From contig DMUF01000208.1 in assembly GCA_003476445.1 (NCBI GenBank), positions 29,410-48,586 of the forward strand: a stretch of DNA of 19,177 nucleotides, in the 5' to 3' direction. Source of the stretch: Gammaproteobacteria bacterium. GTDB lineage: Bacteria; Pseudomonadota; Gammaproteobacteria; Pseudomonadales; Azotimanducaceae. The position numbers and the translations under genes were made by a program. Shown here piece after piece: positions 7,638-14,831 of the stretch (its first letter is position 1; every line of letters starts with the position of its first letter). The notes under the pieces were generated by a model. It had not been told where the DNA came from, ran no database searches, and worked only from the letters and a program-made list of their open reading frames with translations.

Positions 7638-7925
7638 GCTGACCTCCGTTGCTGCTTGATTAGAGGCTGACCAATCGACGCGAGCCGGAGGACGGGCGAC
7701 GCGCCTGAACGGCGGCCCGGCGACACCGACTCAGGCTGGAAAAAGCAAATCCCATACCAAGAAGGAATCGGACGAAAAAGCGCAGGCTAAGCCGCGGCGA
7801 CACGGGTCATTCGAGTCAATTGGGAGCGCTTTGGTGCCCGGAGCCGCAGCCCCGGCGCACCATCGCGGGCAAGCGCGCACCGCGGCAGCGCACGGTTACG
7901 CGCTCCATGCCCTCAAAGCGCGGCG
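7638..7925. other. Intergenic stretch without a convincing gene
   Basis: This 288-bp stretch lies between the dehydrogenase stop and the acyltransferase start, both genes on the minus strand. It contains the GGAGGT ribosome-binding site of the acyltransferase next to 7638 and a TTGACT -35-like hexamer (minus strand, 7819-7814) without a good -10 partner. A 30-codon minus-strand frame starting at 7908 has poor support. I see no RNA gene or repeat. It probably holds the acyltransferase promoter. Confidence 0.5.
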
Positions 7926-8747
7926 TCAAAGAGCGGCGTCGAGATCGCGCAGAATTCGGTTGAAACGGCGCTCGATGAACGCGCGACTTTCCCGATGGGG
8001 CAGGATGTAGAGCAGGTTGCGCTCGATGCCATCCAGCACCGCCGCGGCCACGCTCTCCACGTCGAGCACCCTGCCCGCAAGATCGGGATTGTCATCGTCC
8101 TGCGCGGCCACCGCGGGCGAATCGACCGCGCCGCCGTAACGATCATCGCGATTGCGGTCGGAGTGCCCGATATTGGTGGCGACCCGCATGGGACACAGCA
8201 CCGAGACACCGATGCCGGCGCTGCGCAGTTCCTTCTGCAGCACTTCCGCCAGTGCGACCACGCCGTACTTCGCAACGCAATAAGGTCCGAGACCGACGTT
8301 GGGCACCAGGCCAGCAAACGACGCGGTGAAGAGGAGATGCCCGCCCGACCCGTTCGCAAGCAGGTGCGGCAAAAAAGCCTCCACGCCGTGGACCGGCCCC
8401 CACAGGTCGACATCGATGATCCAACGCCAGTCGGAGTGCCGCATTTCGGCGATGGGTCCGCCGACCGCGACACCCGCGTTGTTGAACAGCACGTCCACTC
8501 GGCCGAATCGGGTCATCACGTCCCGCGCCAGCGCCTGCATCGCGTCGAAGTCGGTGACGTCGCACACGGCAGGCATCACCTGCGTGGCGCCCTGCGCCCG
8601 CAGCGCCTCTGTCGCCCGGTCGAGCGCCTCGCGCTCGCGGTCGACGAGTACTGGTATGGCTCCCCGAGCCGCCATGGCTTTCGCGGTCGCGAGCCCGATT
8701 CCGCTCGCGCCCCCCGTAATAACGACCACCCTGCCCGGATATTCCAT
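7926..8747 (-). CDS. Short-chain dehydrogenase/reductase
   Basis: This is a 273-residue classical-type SDR, a cytosolic NAD(P)-dependent oxidoreductase. All hallmarks are present: the nucleotide-binding TGGASGIG at 11-18, CDVTD at 62-66, NNAG at 89-92, the catalytic Ser143 in TASFAGL, and Tyr156 and Lys160 in YCVAKYG. An acidic residue after the second strand (VDRERE, from about 35) suggests a preference for NAD, though nearby Arg residues make this uncertain. The start has AGGAGG upstream. The C-terminal region from about 205 is longer and more charged than in minimal SDRs. It lies back to back with the OmpA-family gene, separated by 102 bp that should contain both promoters. The substrate cannot be told from the sequence; no pathway partners adjoin it. 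Confidence 0.92.
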   Translation of the reverse strand: MEYPGRVVVITGGASGIGLATAKAMAARGAIPVLVDREREALDRATEALRAQGATQVMPAVCDVTDFDAMQALARDVMTRFGRVDVLFNNAGVAVGGPIAEMRHSDWRWIIDVDLWGPVHGVEAFLPHLLANGSGGHLLFTASFAGLVPNVGLGPYCVAKYGVVALAEVLQKELRSAGIGVSVLCPMRVATNIGHSDRNRDDRYGGAVDSPAVAAQDDDNPDLAGRVLDVESVAAAVLDGIERNLLYILPHRESRAFIERRFNRILRDLDAAL

Positions 8748-8849
8748 GCCCGCCCCTCCTCATATGCCCCGCCGCCACTGACCTCACTCTACTCCCGACC
8801 CGAGCGACGCGGTAAGGTGGCACGCCCGCTCACGCCGAGGAAAACCGCG

Positions 8850-10301
8850 ATGATCCGACGCCCGCTGCTGCTGCTCGCCAGCCTTCTGCTGGCTATGGGG
8901 GCGCATGCCGCAAGCGATCCCTCGACCCTTCGGGCAACCCTGTTCGAAACGACGGATCAGGCCCTCGCCGCCGCCCGCGCCGCACAGGCTGAAGTACTCG
9001 CACCAGAGTCTTTCGAGCGCGGCGCCAAGTTCTATGAAAAAGCGGAGAAGACGCTCAACGACGGGGGCAATCTCGAGTCCATCCAGCGCAATCTGACTGG
9101 TGCCACCGAATCCTTCGCTCAGTCCACTGTGAGCGCGAGCGGCACCGCGCGCTACTTCGTCGAGCCGCTGCGAGCGCGCCAGCGAGCGCAGTTCTCTGGC
9201 GCAAACCGTTTCGCCGAAGAAGAGTGGCAGAACGCTGAGAAATCTCTCGCCAACGCTGCCGCGCGCCTCGAGCGCGCAGGCTCCGAACGGTCGCGTGCTT
9301 CGGCCGCCGGGCGGGCAGCCAAGGCAGCGGCGGACATCATCGAGCGCTACAGCGCGGCCGAGCTCGCCGCGATCAAGGCGAACTACCTGCAGCAAACGCG
9401 GAACCTGCTCGCCCAGGCAGAGGACATGCGCGCGCGGCGCGTGGCGCCAATTGCCTACGCGCGCGCCATCGAACTGCTTGCCGAAGCCGAAGCGGCGCTC
9501 AACGAAGATCGCTACGACACCGATCGTCCGCGCAACCTGGCACGTATGGCGGAGGAAAGCGCTTATCAGGCGGTATACGTCGCCGACGTCGAACGTCGCA
9601 TCCGCGATGACGACTACTCGGTCGAAGCGCTGGTGATTGAATGGGAGAATGCGCTGCGCGCCGTCGCCGATCCGCTCGAAGTCCCGGTGCAGTTCGACAC
9701 CGGCCCGGAAACGGCCGTGGTAACGCTGAAGCGCGCCATCGATGCGCTGCAGTCCGAGGTGACAGACCTGCGTCAGGGCGTTTCCGAGCGCGATCAGGAA
9801 ATCGCCAGCCTGCGGCAGGAGCTCGGCGGCACCACTGCCAATCTCGAGCGCGTGAATCAGGTGCTGGCGCGACAGGAACGCCAGCGCGCGCGCGTCGCCA
9901 AACTGCAGGCGCTGTTCACACCGGCAGAGGGCACGGTGCTGCGACAGGACGACGCTGTCGTCCTGCGCCTCATTGGCCTCGCCTTTCCCAGCGGTGGCGC
10001 ACGGCTTGGCCCCGAACACGAGGCCCTGCTCGCGAAGGTGCGAACGGCGCTCGGCGAGTTTCCAGAAGCCACCGTCGTGATCGAGGGACATACGGACTCG
10101 TTTGGCTCGGATACGAGCAACCAGAGTCTGTCTCAAACCCGCGCTAACGCCGTGCTGCAGTATCTCGCGGCGGCCGGTGTCATCTCGCCTGTAAGCTCGA
10201 CCGCGCTCGGCTTCGGTGAATCGCGGCCCGTAGCGAGCAACGAAACGCCGGAGGGCCGCCGCCGCAACCGTCGCATCGATATCCTGATTCACGCGCCCTA
10301 G
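8850..10301 (+). CDS. OmpA-family outer-membrane/periplasmic protein with DUF4398-like and coiled-coil regions
   Basis: This 483-residue exported protein ends in an OmpA/Pal/MotB-type peptidoglycan-binding domain. The ATG at 8850 is chosen because it begins a clear signal peptide (LLLLASLLLAMGAHA, cleavage after about residue 20) and has GAGG nine bases upstream; the much longer upstream frame runs antisense to the dehydrogenase. Residues 38-70 (ALAAARAAQAEVLAPESFER) resemble DUF4398, a helical repeat often joined to OmpA domains. The region 100-270 is Ala/Glu/Arg-rich helix and 288-350 a probable coiled coil. The OmpA domain spans about 366-481, with EGHTDSFGSD (Asp416) and SQTRANAV (Arg431), the residues that contact diaminopimelate in family members. 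There is no N-terminal beta-barrel, so it probably sits in the periplasm and tethers to the cell wall. Confidence 0.9.
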   Translation: MIRRPLLLLASLLLAMGAHAASDPSTLRATLFETTDQALAAARAAQAEVLAPESFERGAKFYEKAEKTLNDGGNLESIQRNLTGATESFAQSTVSASGTARYFVEPLRARQRAQFSGANRFAEEEWQNAEKSLANAAARLERAGSERSRASAAGRAAKAAADIIERYSAAELAAIKANYLQQTRNLLAQAEDMRARRVAPIAYARAIELLAEAEAALNEDRYDTDRPRNLARMAEESAYQAVYVADVERRIRDDDYSVEALVIEWENALRAVADPLEVPVQFDTGPETAVVTLKRAIDALQSEVTDLRQGVSERDQEIASLRQELGGTTANLERVNQVLARQERQRARVAKLQALFTPAEGTVLRQDDAVVLRLIGLAFPSGGARLGPEHEALLAKVRTALGEFPEATVVIEGHTDSFGSDTSNQSLSQTRANAVLQYLAAAGVISPVSSTALGFGESRPVASNETPEGRRRNRRIDILIHAP

Positions 10302-10359
10302 CACCTGCTGCAACCTCGCGACTCTCCGCTAAAGCCCTCGCGGCTTGACCGGATAGTCG

Positions 10360-10391
10360 GTTGAGACTGACGACCACGAGAATGTCTCGAC
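10360..10391 (+). promoter_or_regulatory. Leader hairpin upstream of hsp20
   Basis: GTTGAGAC (10360-10367) and GTCTCGAC (10384-10391) can pair over 8 bp with one G-U pair and a 16-base loop. The structure ends 8 bases before the AGGGAG ribosome-binding site of the hsp20 gene. Separately, ACTCTC at 10321-10326 could pair with GGGAGT at 10400-10405 and cover that site. A TTGACC -35-like hexamer at 10345-10350 lacks a convincing -10. Heat-responsive translation is only a hypothesis. Confidence 0.3.
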
Positions 10392-10411
10392 CACTGCTAG
10401 GGAGTACAGCC

Positions 10412-10897
10412 ATGGGAAAGGAGAAAGAGGTTCCGGTTCTGCGTAGCGCGGAGTCGTTTCCACAGCGGTTCGAGCACGAGTTCGAGCGCGTATTCGATGA
10501 TTTCTTCCGCCGCCGCTGGCCGCGGGCGCTGAGTTTCGACTGGCCGCAGTTGCCAGGCCTCTCGCGGGAGAACGGCGCGCCCCGCATGGACGTGGTGGAC
10601 GGTGCCGACGCGTTCACCGTCCGCGCGGAGCTGCCCGGCGTCGCGGCAAAGGACGTCGAAGTCTCCGTGTCCGACAACACCATCACCATCAAAGGCACCT
10701 GTTCCCACGAGGAGACGCGACAGGAAGGCGACTACTGGCAGCGGGAGATCCACGAAGGCGCCAGCACACGCACGCTGTCACTGCCGAGCCACGTCGACGC
10801 GGACCGCGCAAGCGCGAAGCTGAAGGATGGCTTGCTGGAAGTCACACTGCCTAAAGCCGAGCAGGCAAAGCGCCAACGCATCGCCGTCAGCGGCTAG
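10412..10897 (+). CDS. Hsp20/alpha-crystallin-family small heat-shock protein
   Basis: This is a 161-residue small heat-shock protein, an ATP-independent cytosolic holdase that binds unfolding proteins. The ATG at 10412 is preferred because AGGGAG lies 7 bases upstream; an in-frame ATG 17 codons earlier has no such site. The alpha-crystallin domain spans about 56-150, with MDVVDGADAFTVRAELPGV at its start and the conserved strand motif AKLKDGLLEVTLPK at 135-148. The C-terminal I-x-V oligomerisation motif is IAV at 157-159. The N-terminal arm is rich in Phe and Arg. The gene stands alone between the OmpA-family gene and the peptidase gene, with hairpins on both sides, suggesting a monocistronic transcript. 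Confidence 0.95.
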   Translation: MGKEKEVPVLRSAESFPQRFEHEFERVFDDFFRRRWPRALSFDWPQLPGLSRENGAPRMDVVDGADAFTVRAELPGVAAKDVEVSVSDNTITIKGTCSHEETRQEGDYWQREIHEGASTRTLSLPSHVDADRASAKLKDGLLEVTLPKAEQAKRQRIAVSG

Positions 10898-10914
10898 GTC
10901 GAGACTGCTTGTTG

Positions 10915-10950
10915 GGGCACGGCTAGCCAGGCAAGGAGCCTGCCGTGCCC
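10915..10950 (+). terminator. Strong hairpin downstream of hsp20
   Basis: GGGCACGGC (10915-10923) and GCCGTGCCC (10942-10950) are perfect complements. AGGC (10929-10932) and GCCT (10938-10941) continue the stem around an AAGGA loop, with a 5-base bulge on one side. It follows the hsp20 stop by 17 bp and precedes the peptidase gene. No T-tract follows, so it may act as a mRNA 3' end stabiliser or a Rho-assisted terminator. Confidence 0.5.
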
Positions 10951-10963
10951 TCCCCGGGCTTAC

Positions 10964-10972
10964 TGCTAGACT
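10964..10972 (+). promoter_or_regulatory. Possible extended -10 for the M20 peptidase gene
   Basis: TGCTAGACT matches an extended -10 (TGn followed by TAGACT, four of six matches to TATAAT). It lies just after the hsp20 hairpin and 32 bp before the ATG. No -35 match is visible. Confidence 0.35.
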
Positions 10973-11004
10973 CGCGCCAGCGATCATCATGCCGGGGGGT
11001 TGTC

Positions 11005-12426
11005 ATGCGCGTCGCCATTACCACGGCCTTGTTCTTCGTATTTGCTTCATTCACCACCGCCGTACCGCGCGCCGCGGCGGAGCCGTCGCCGTTCGCGACC
11101 GAGGCTCCCGAGCGTCTTGCGGCCTATCTGCGCGTAGACACTGTCAATCCACCCGGTAACGAGAGCCGGGGTGTTGCGTACCTGAAGGGTCTGCTGGACC
11201 AGGCAGGCATTCCATCAAGCAGCGCCGAATCTGCGCCCGGGCGCGGTAATCTGTGGGCGCGGCTCGAAGGCGGGGATGAACCCGCGCTCATCCTGCTGCA
11301 CCACATCGATGTGGTGCCGGCCGACGCACGGTACTGGAAGACCGATCCTCTGGGCGGGGTGATCGAGGACGGGTACATCATCGGCCGCGGGGCGCTCGAC
11401 ATGAAGGGCGCGGGCATCATGCAGCTGCAGGCGTTTTTGGCTCTGCACGCGGCGGGAGTTCCCCTGCGGCGGGACGTCGTGCTGGTCGCCACCGCCGACG
11501 AGGAGGCCGGTGGCGCCTACGGGGCGGGATGGCTGCTCGAACACCACCCGGAGGTCTTCGAGGGTGCAGGATATCTCCTGAACGAGGGCGGCAACGGGAT
11601 GCTGCTCGGTGAGCAGCTCATCTTCTCCGTGGAAGTGACGCAGAAGGTTCCCCTATGGCTGCGCCTCACCGCCCGCGGTAACCCGGGCCACGGCTCAGCA
11701 CCCCAATCGGTCTCGGCTGTTACACGCCTGTTGAAGGCCGGTCATCGCATCGCGGAAACCAGTTTTCCGCCGCGGGTCGTGCCCGCTGTCGCAAACATGT
11801 TCGAGGGGCTTGCGCCGTTTCAGCCGGAGGAGCTTCGCGGCCGGTATGCGAATCTCACCACGGCGATCGGAGACGACGGCTTTCTGCGCGCACTCCAGCT
11901 CAGCAATCCAGGTGCGCACGCGCTCCTGCGCAACACCTGTTCACTGACGCGGCTGTCGGGCAGCGACAAGATCAACGTGGTACCCACCGAGGCGACGCTC
12001 GAACTCGACTGCCGGCTGTTGCCCGATCAGGATCCGGAGGCCTTCATCGATGACCTCGCCGTCGTCATCAGCGATCCTGCGGTGGAAATCGAAACGCTGA
12101 TGTCCTTCACTCCAGCCAGCACGGCCGCAGACACCGTGCTTTATCGCGATATCGAACGCGGCGTTGCCGAGCGCCATCCCGGGGCACTGGTCGTTGCCAG
12201 CGTGTCTCCCGGGTTTACCGACAGCCACTTCTTTCGGGATCGGGGGATCGCCAGCTACGGCTTCAGCCCGGTGGTCATACCCGCCGCGGATCGCGGCGGC
12301 GTTCATGGCAATAACGAACGCATCAGGGCCGAGACGCTCGTTCAGGGCACCGAATTCATGATCGATCTGGTCCAGCGTTTTGCCGCCGAGCCTTTAGACG
12401 CCCAGCGCTCTGACCCCCAACCTTAA
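11005..12426 (+). CDS. Secreted M20-family metallopeptidase/amidohydrolase
   Basis: This 473-residue protein belongs to peptidase family M20 (ArgE, DapE, carboxypeptidase G2 and related enzymes), two-zinc hydrolases of peptides or N-acyl amino acids. The ATG at 11005 follows a G-run and begins a signal peptide (AITTALFFVFASFTTAV, likely cleaved near the AAAEP region at 23-27), so the enzyme is probably periplasmic. Metal ligands and catalytic residues are visible: HHIDVVP with His100 and Asp102, GRGALDMKG with the bridging Asp132, DEEAGG with the general base Glu167 and Glu168, and NEGG with Glu194. GNPGHGS marks the dimerisation domain and RGGVHGNNERI supplies the last His ligand. The neighbouring AbgT-family transporter handles aminobenzoyl-glutamate in other bacteria, and M20 enzymes cleave that compound, but substrate assignment here is open. 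Confidence 0.92.
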   Translation: MRVAITTALFFVFASFTTAVPRAAAEPSPFATEAPERLAAYLRVDTVNPPGNESRGVAYLKGLLDQAGIPSSSAESAPGRGNLWARLEGGDEPALILLHHIDVVPADARYWKTDPLGGVIEDGYIIGRGALDMKGAGIMQLQAFLALHAAGVPLRRDVVLVATADEEAGGAYGAGWLLEHHPEVFEGAGYLLNEGGNGMLLGEQLIFSVEVTQKVPLWLRLTARGNPGHGSAPQSVSAVTRLLKAGHRIAETSFPPRVVPAVANMFEGLAPFQPEELRGRYANLTTAIGDDGFLRALQLSNPGAHALLRNTCSLTRLSGSDKINVVPTEATLELDCRLLPDQDPEAFIDDLAVVISDPAVEIETLMSFTPASTAADTVLYRDIERGVAERHPGALVVASVSPGFTDSHFFRDRGIASYGFSPVVIPAADRGGVHGNNERIRAETLVQGTEFMIDLVQRFAAEPLDAQRSDPQP

Positions 12427-12437
12427 CCCGCAGGTTA
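12424..12437. terminator. Short inverted repeat joining convergent stop codons
   Basis: TAACC (12424-12428) and GGTTA (12433-12437) form a 5-bp inverted repeat around CGCA. Each arm contains the TAA stop of one of the two convergent genes. Two convergent TAA codons already supply three of the five pairs, so the excess symmetry is small. No T-tract is present. Confidence 0.25.
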
Positions 12438-14819
12438 CCGAAGCGCGGCGCGCAGCGTCGCAAAGAGCGGCGCGAGCGTGTGCAGGCGTGGCTCCTCCGC
12501 ATCGAGGATACGCAGGACCAGCGCTCGCTTTGCCGCATCTCGGTCGGGAAGGGCCCGCGGAATAACCTCTGCGAGGATATCCACCAGGCGCTCGGCGCCA
12601 TGGAGCCGACCCCACAGGTAGTCATGCTCGCGGTGTGACCGGTCGAAGAACCCGAGAAAGCCGAACAGAGCTCGACTGCGCAGTCCGGGGAAATGCGCGC
12701 CGAGGAATCCGGCATCATCAGGACTTACGCGCTCGATGGCGACCGGAGTCAGTGGATCCGGCAGATCCTCATCGGCTGCGTCACCAAAGAGCAAAAGGTC
12801 GAGCAGCGGAAAGCCGGCGTATTCGCCGATCAGTCCACGGCGGATGTCTTCGGTCATCGCAGGATCGGCGAGGTGCGCGGCAAGGAGTTCGTCAAAAGCC
12901 CGATCGCGAGCGCCAAGCGTCAGACGCGCCGCCAGCGCATCCAGTGCCGCACGGACCTCTACCGCCGAAGGTTGTGAGGATCGCAGGTCGCGGACCCGAT
13001 CCGGATCTCCGCTTCCATCCGGAGTCAGGGAAGCACCACTTTCGCGTCTCCACCAATCGGATCCGCTCTCGCGGCGCCGCAGCGCCTCCAGCGACTCGGC
13101 GTGACGATAGACATCCAGCTTGAGGGCCCCGAGCCGAGCACGGGCCGGGGAATCACCGGAGTCGGCCTCCAGCTGATTAAGCCGCCTGATCAGAAACTGG
13201 AGCTGCCGCATCCGATACGACACGTCGAAGCGATCGAGAAATGTGCCGAGACGGAGCCGGGGATCCCCGGTGTGCGGGGAGGCGGGATCAAGTGCCGCGG
13301 TCTCAGCGATCACGGCCGCAAGGCGGGTGGCGAACGGGTGCTCGCCGAGCTCCAGCCAGCGTTCGCTGATCGCATCGACAAGACGCCAAGCCCGGCGCTC
13401 GGCATAACCTTGCCAGGCAATGCCTGACTGCAAGGCTGCTTGGTCGTCGAGTGTTTCGCGCAGGTAGGTCACGAGCGGCGCGCTCAGCGGAACCCCTGCC
13501 TCGGTTCCCAGAAGCTCCGCTACCCACGCGTCGATCCGTCCGCGCTGACTCGCGAGCACACGCTGATTCTGGCGCGCGCGCGCGTCGAGCTGCGCCAAGG
13601 CCGCCAACTCATCCTGAATCGGCTGCAGACGCGGGATGCTGACGAGAGCAGTGCGCAACGTATCGAGATAGCCGGCGACACCGGCGCGACCGTTTCCCAG
13701 TGTAGGAGCCGAAAGTGCCGGATTAGGCTCGATGTAAACCACGCGGCGGTACACCTGGCGATCGGCCGGCCGGCGATACAGGGTGTCGAGCACGGCCCGG
13801 AACGGCTTGTTATCGACGATGCCGCCATCGATGAACTCGCGGTCGCGAGGATCAACCTGAGCACGCATCGGGCGCCCATCCCGAAGCCGGAGCGCATGAT
13901 CGAGAAACGCCTGCTCCGTGGGCCACGCGCGACCGCGGCGACGCAGAAGCCCCTCGAGCTCAGCGTGGCGAAACGCGGGAAACGCGCCGGCAAACGATGC
14001 GCTGGCGCGCGCGGCCCAGACCAGGGCGGCCGTATTGTCATCAGAAAGGTCGGTGCCGGACGTGGCGTCCGCGCCGTGGGACAGGCTGCAGTAGACCGCA
14101 TGCTCCCGTTCTACCCGGGGTGCCCCACGGCCAGGCGCGGCAACGCGAAGCGGTCTGGGATAACCCCGAAGATCAGTAACGCTCGCATGAAAATCGAGCC
14201 GCTGCTCCGCCGGCACCAGCGAACTTCCGGGCCGTCGCGAACGGCGCATGGTGTCCAGCGCATCGAGCAGGAGTTCGCCAAGTCGCTCCCCGGAAAATGG
14301 GGGCATCCACCACGGCGAGCGCATGACACGCGCGAGCTTGCGCCGGGTTTCCGCCGTCGCCGCATGCGCCGGCAGCCGGCGCAGGAGCGCTCGCACCACG
14401 GGGTACATATACCACTTGTGCCAGGGACGCACCCGGTGCGCGGCAAGGTTGTCGCTGTCCGCACCGGCAAGCCAGAGCGGCGTCGCCGCATCCGGGTCGG
14501 CATCGTGCACGAGCCCGCTCGTGAGCAGCGCGCCGTTGATGGCGCCCGCCGATGCGCCAGCAATGACATCGATGACGACGCGAAATTCCTGCGTCGCATT
14601 GATCGTTCGCAGCCATTCGTAATAGACGTGTTCTGTGTCTGCGGGCCGCTGATCTGAGCCACCAGCGAACCCTCCGGCACGTGCCGCGGCCGGCGTGTCA
14701 CTCAGCACCTTCGAGGCGCGTATCAGCTTGGCGAATTCCTTCGTGACACCATGCATGTACACGGCGAGCGAAGCACCGCCATAGATCACGAGGGCGAGCC
14801 GGAGCTCCTGCTTATCCAT
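12435..14819 (-). CDS. Patatin-related phospholipase (patatin-like protein with long C-terminal region)
   Basis: This 794-residue protein carries an N-terminal patatin-type lipase domain, which hydrolyses acyl esters of phospholipids using a Ser-Asp dyad. The oxyanion-side loop is LALVIYGGASLAVYMHGVTK from residue 8, the nucleophile elbow GASAG at 88-92 with Ser90, and the catalytic Asp331 lies in DGGIVDNKPF. This N terminus, with YGGASLAVYMHGV in place of the usual GGGxRG, is typical of the long patatin-related (DUF3376-containing) proteins. The region beyond about 400 is helical and rich in Arg, Ala and Asp and has no motif I recognise. No signal peptide is seen, so it probably acts on the inner face of the membrane or as an effector. 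It is the last gene of a unit with the AbgT-type transporter 12 bp upstream. Confidence 0.9.
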   Translation of the reverse strand: MDKQELRLALVIYGGASLAVYMHGVTKEFAKLIRASKVLSDTPAAARAGGFAGGSDQRPADTEHVYYEWLRTINATQEFRVVIDVIAGASAGAINGALLTSGLVHDADPDAATPLWLAGADSDNLAAHRVRPWHKWYMYPVVRALLRRLPAHAATAETRRKLARVMRSPWWMPPFSGERLGELLLDALDTMRRSRRPGSSLVPAEQRLDFHASVTDLRGYPRPLRVAAPGRGAPRVEREHAVYCSLSHGADATSGTDLSDDNTAALVWAARASASFAGAFPAFRHAELEGLLRRRGRAWPTEQAFLDHALRLRDGRPMRAQVDPRDREFIDGGIVDNKPFRAVLDTLYRRPADRQVYRRVVYIEPNPALSAPTLGNGRAGVAGYLDTLRTALVSIPRLQPIQDELAALAQLDARARQNQRVLASQRGRIDAWVAELLGTEAGVPLSAPLVTYLRETLDDQAALQSGIAWQGYAERRAWRLVDAISERWLELGEHPFATRLAAVIAETAALDPASPHTGDPRLRLGTFLDRFDVSYRMRQLQFLIRRLNQLEADSGDSPARARLGALKLDVYRHAESLEALRRRESGSDWWRRESGASLTPDGSGDPDRVRDLRSSQPSAVEVRAALDALAARLTLGARDRAFDELLAAHLADPAMTEDIRRGLIGEYAGFPLLDLLLFGDAADEDLPDPLTPVAIERVSPDDAGFLGAHFPGLRSRALFGFLGFFDRSHREHDYLWGRLHGAERLVDILAEVIPRALPDRDAAKRALVLRILDAEEPRLHTLAPLFATLRAALR

Positions 14820-14831
14820 GACCGTCGCCGC

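Noticed and set aside
7819..7908. A 30-codon minus-strand frame starting at 7908, 18 bp after the dehydrogenase stop
   Set aside because: Its GAGG is too close to the ATG, the peptide is rich in Arg, Gly and Cys with no clear family, and there is no other support.
8784..10313. A 509-codon open frame antisense to the OmpA-family gene
   Set aside because: It mirrors a gene with signal peptide and OmpA domain, overlaps the divergent promoter region and shows no recognisable domain.
10359..10907. Near-identical 11-mers (GGTTGAGACTG at 10359 and GGTCGAGACTG at 10897) flanking hsp20
   Set aside because: Many 11-mer pairs with one mismatch are expected by chance in 19 kb; there is no transposase, target duplication or other sign of mobility.
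13440..14657. A 405-codon plus-strand frame inside the patatin-related gene
   Set aside because: The minus strand carries the catalytic Ser and Asp motifs and fits the operon; the plus-strand translation is Arg-rich with no motif.
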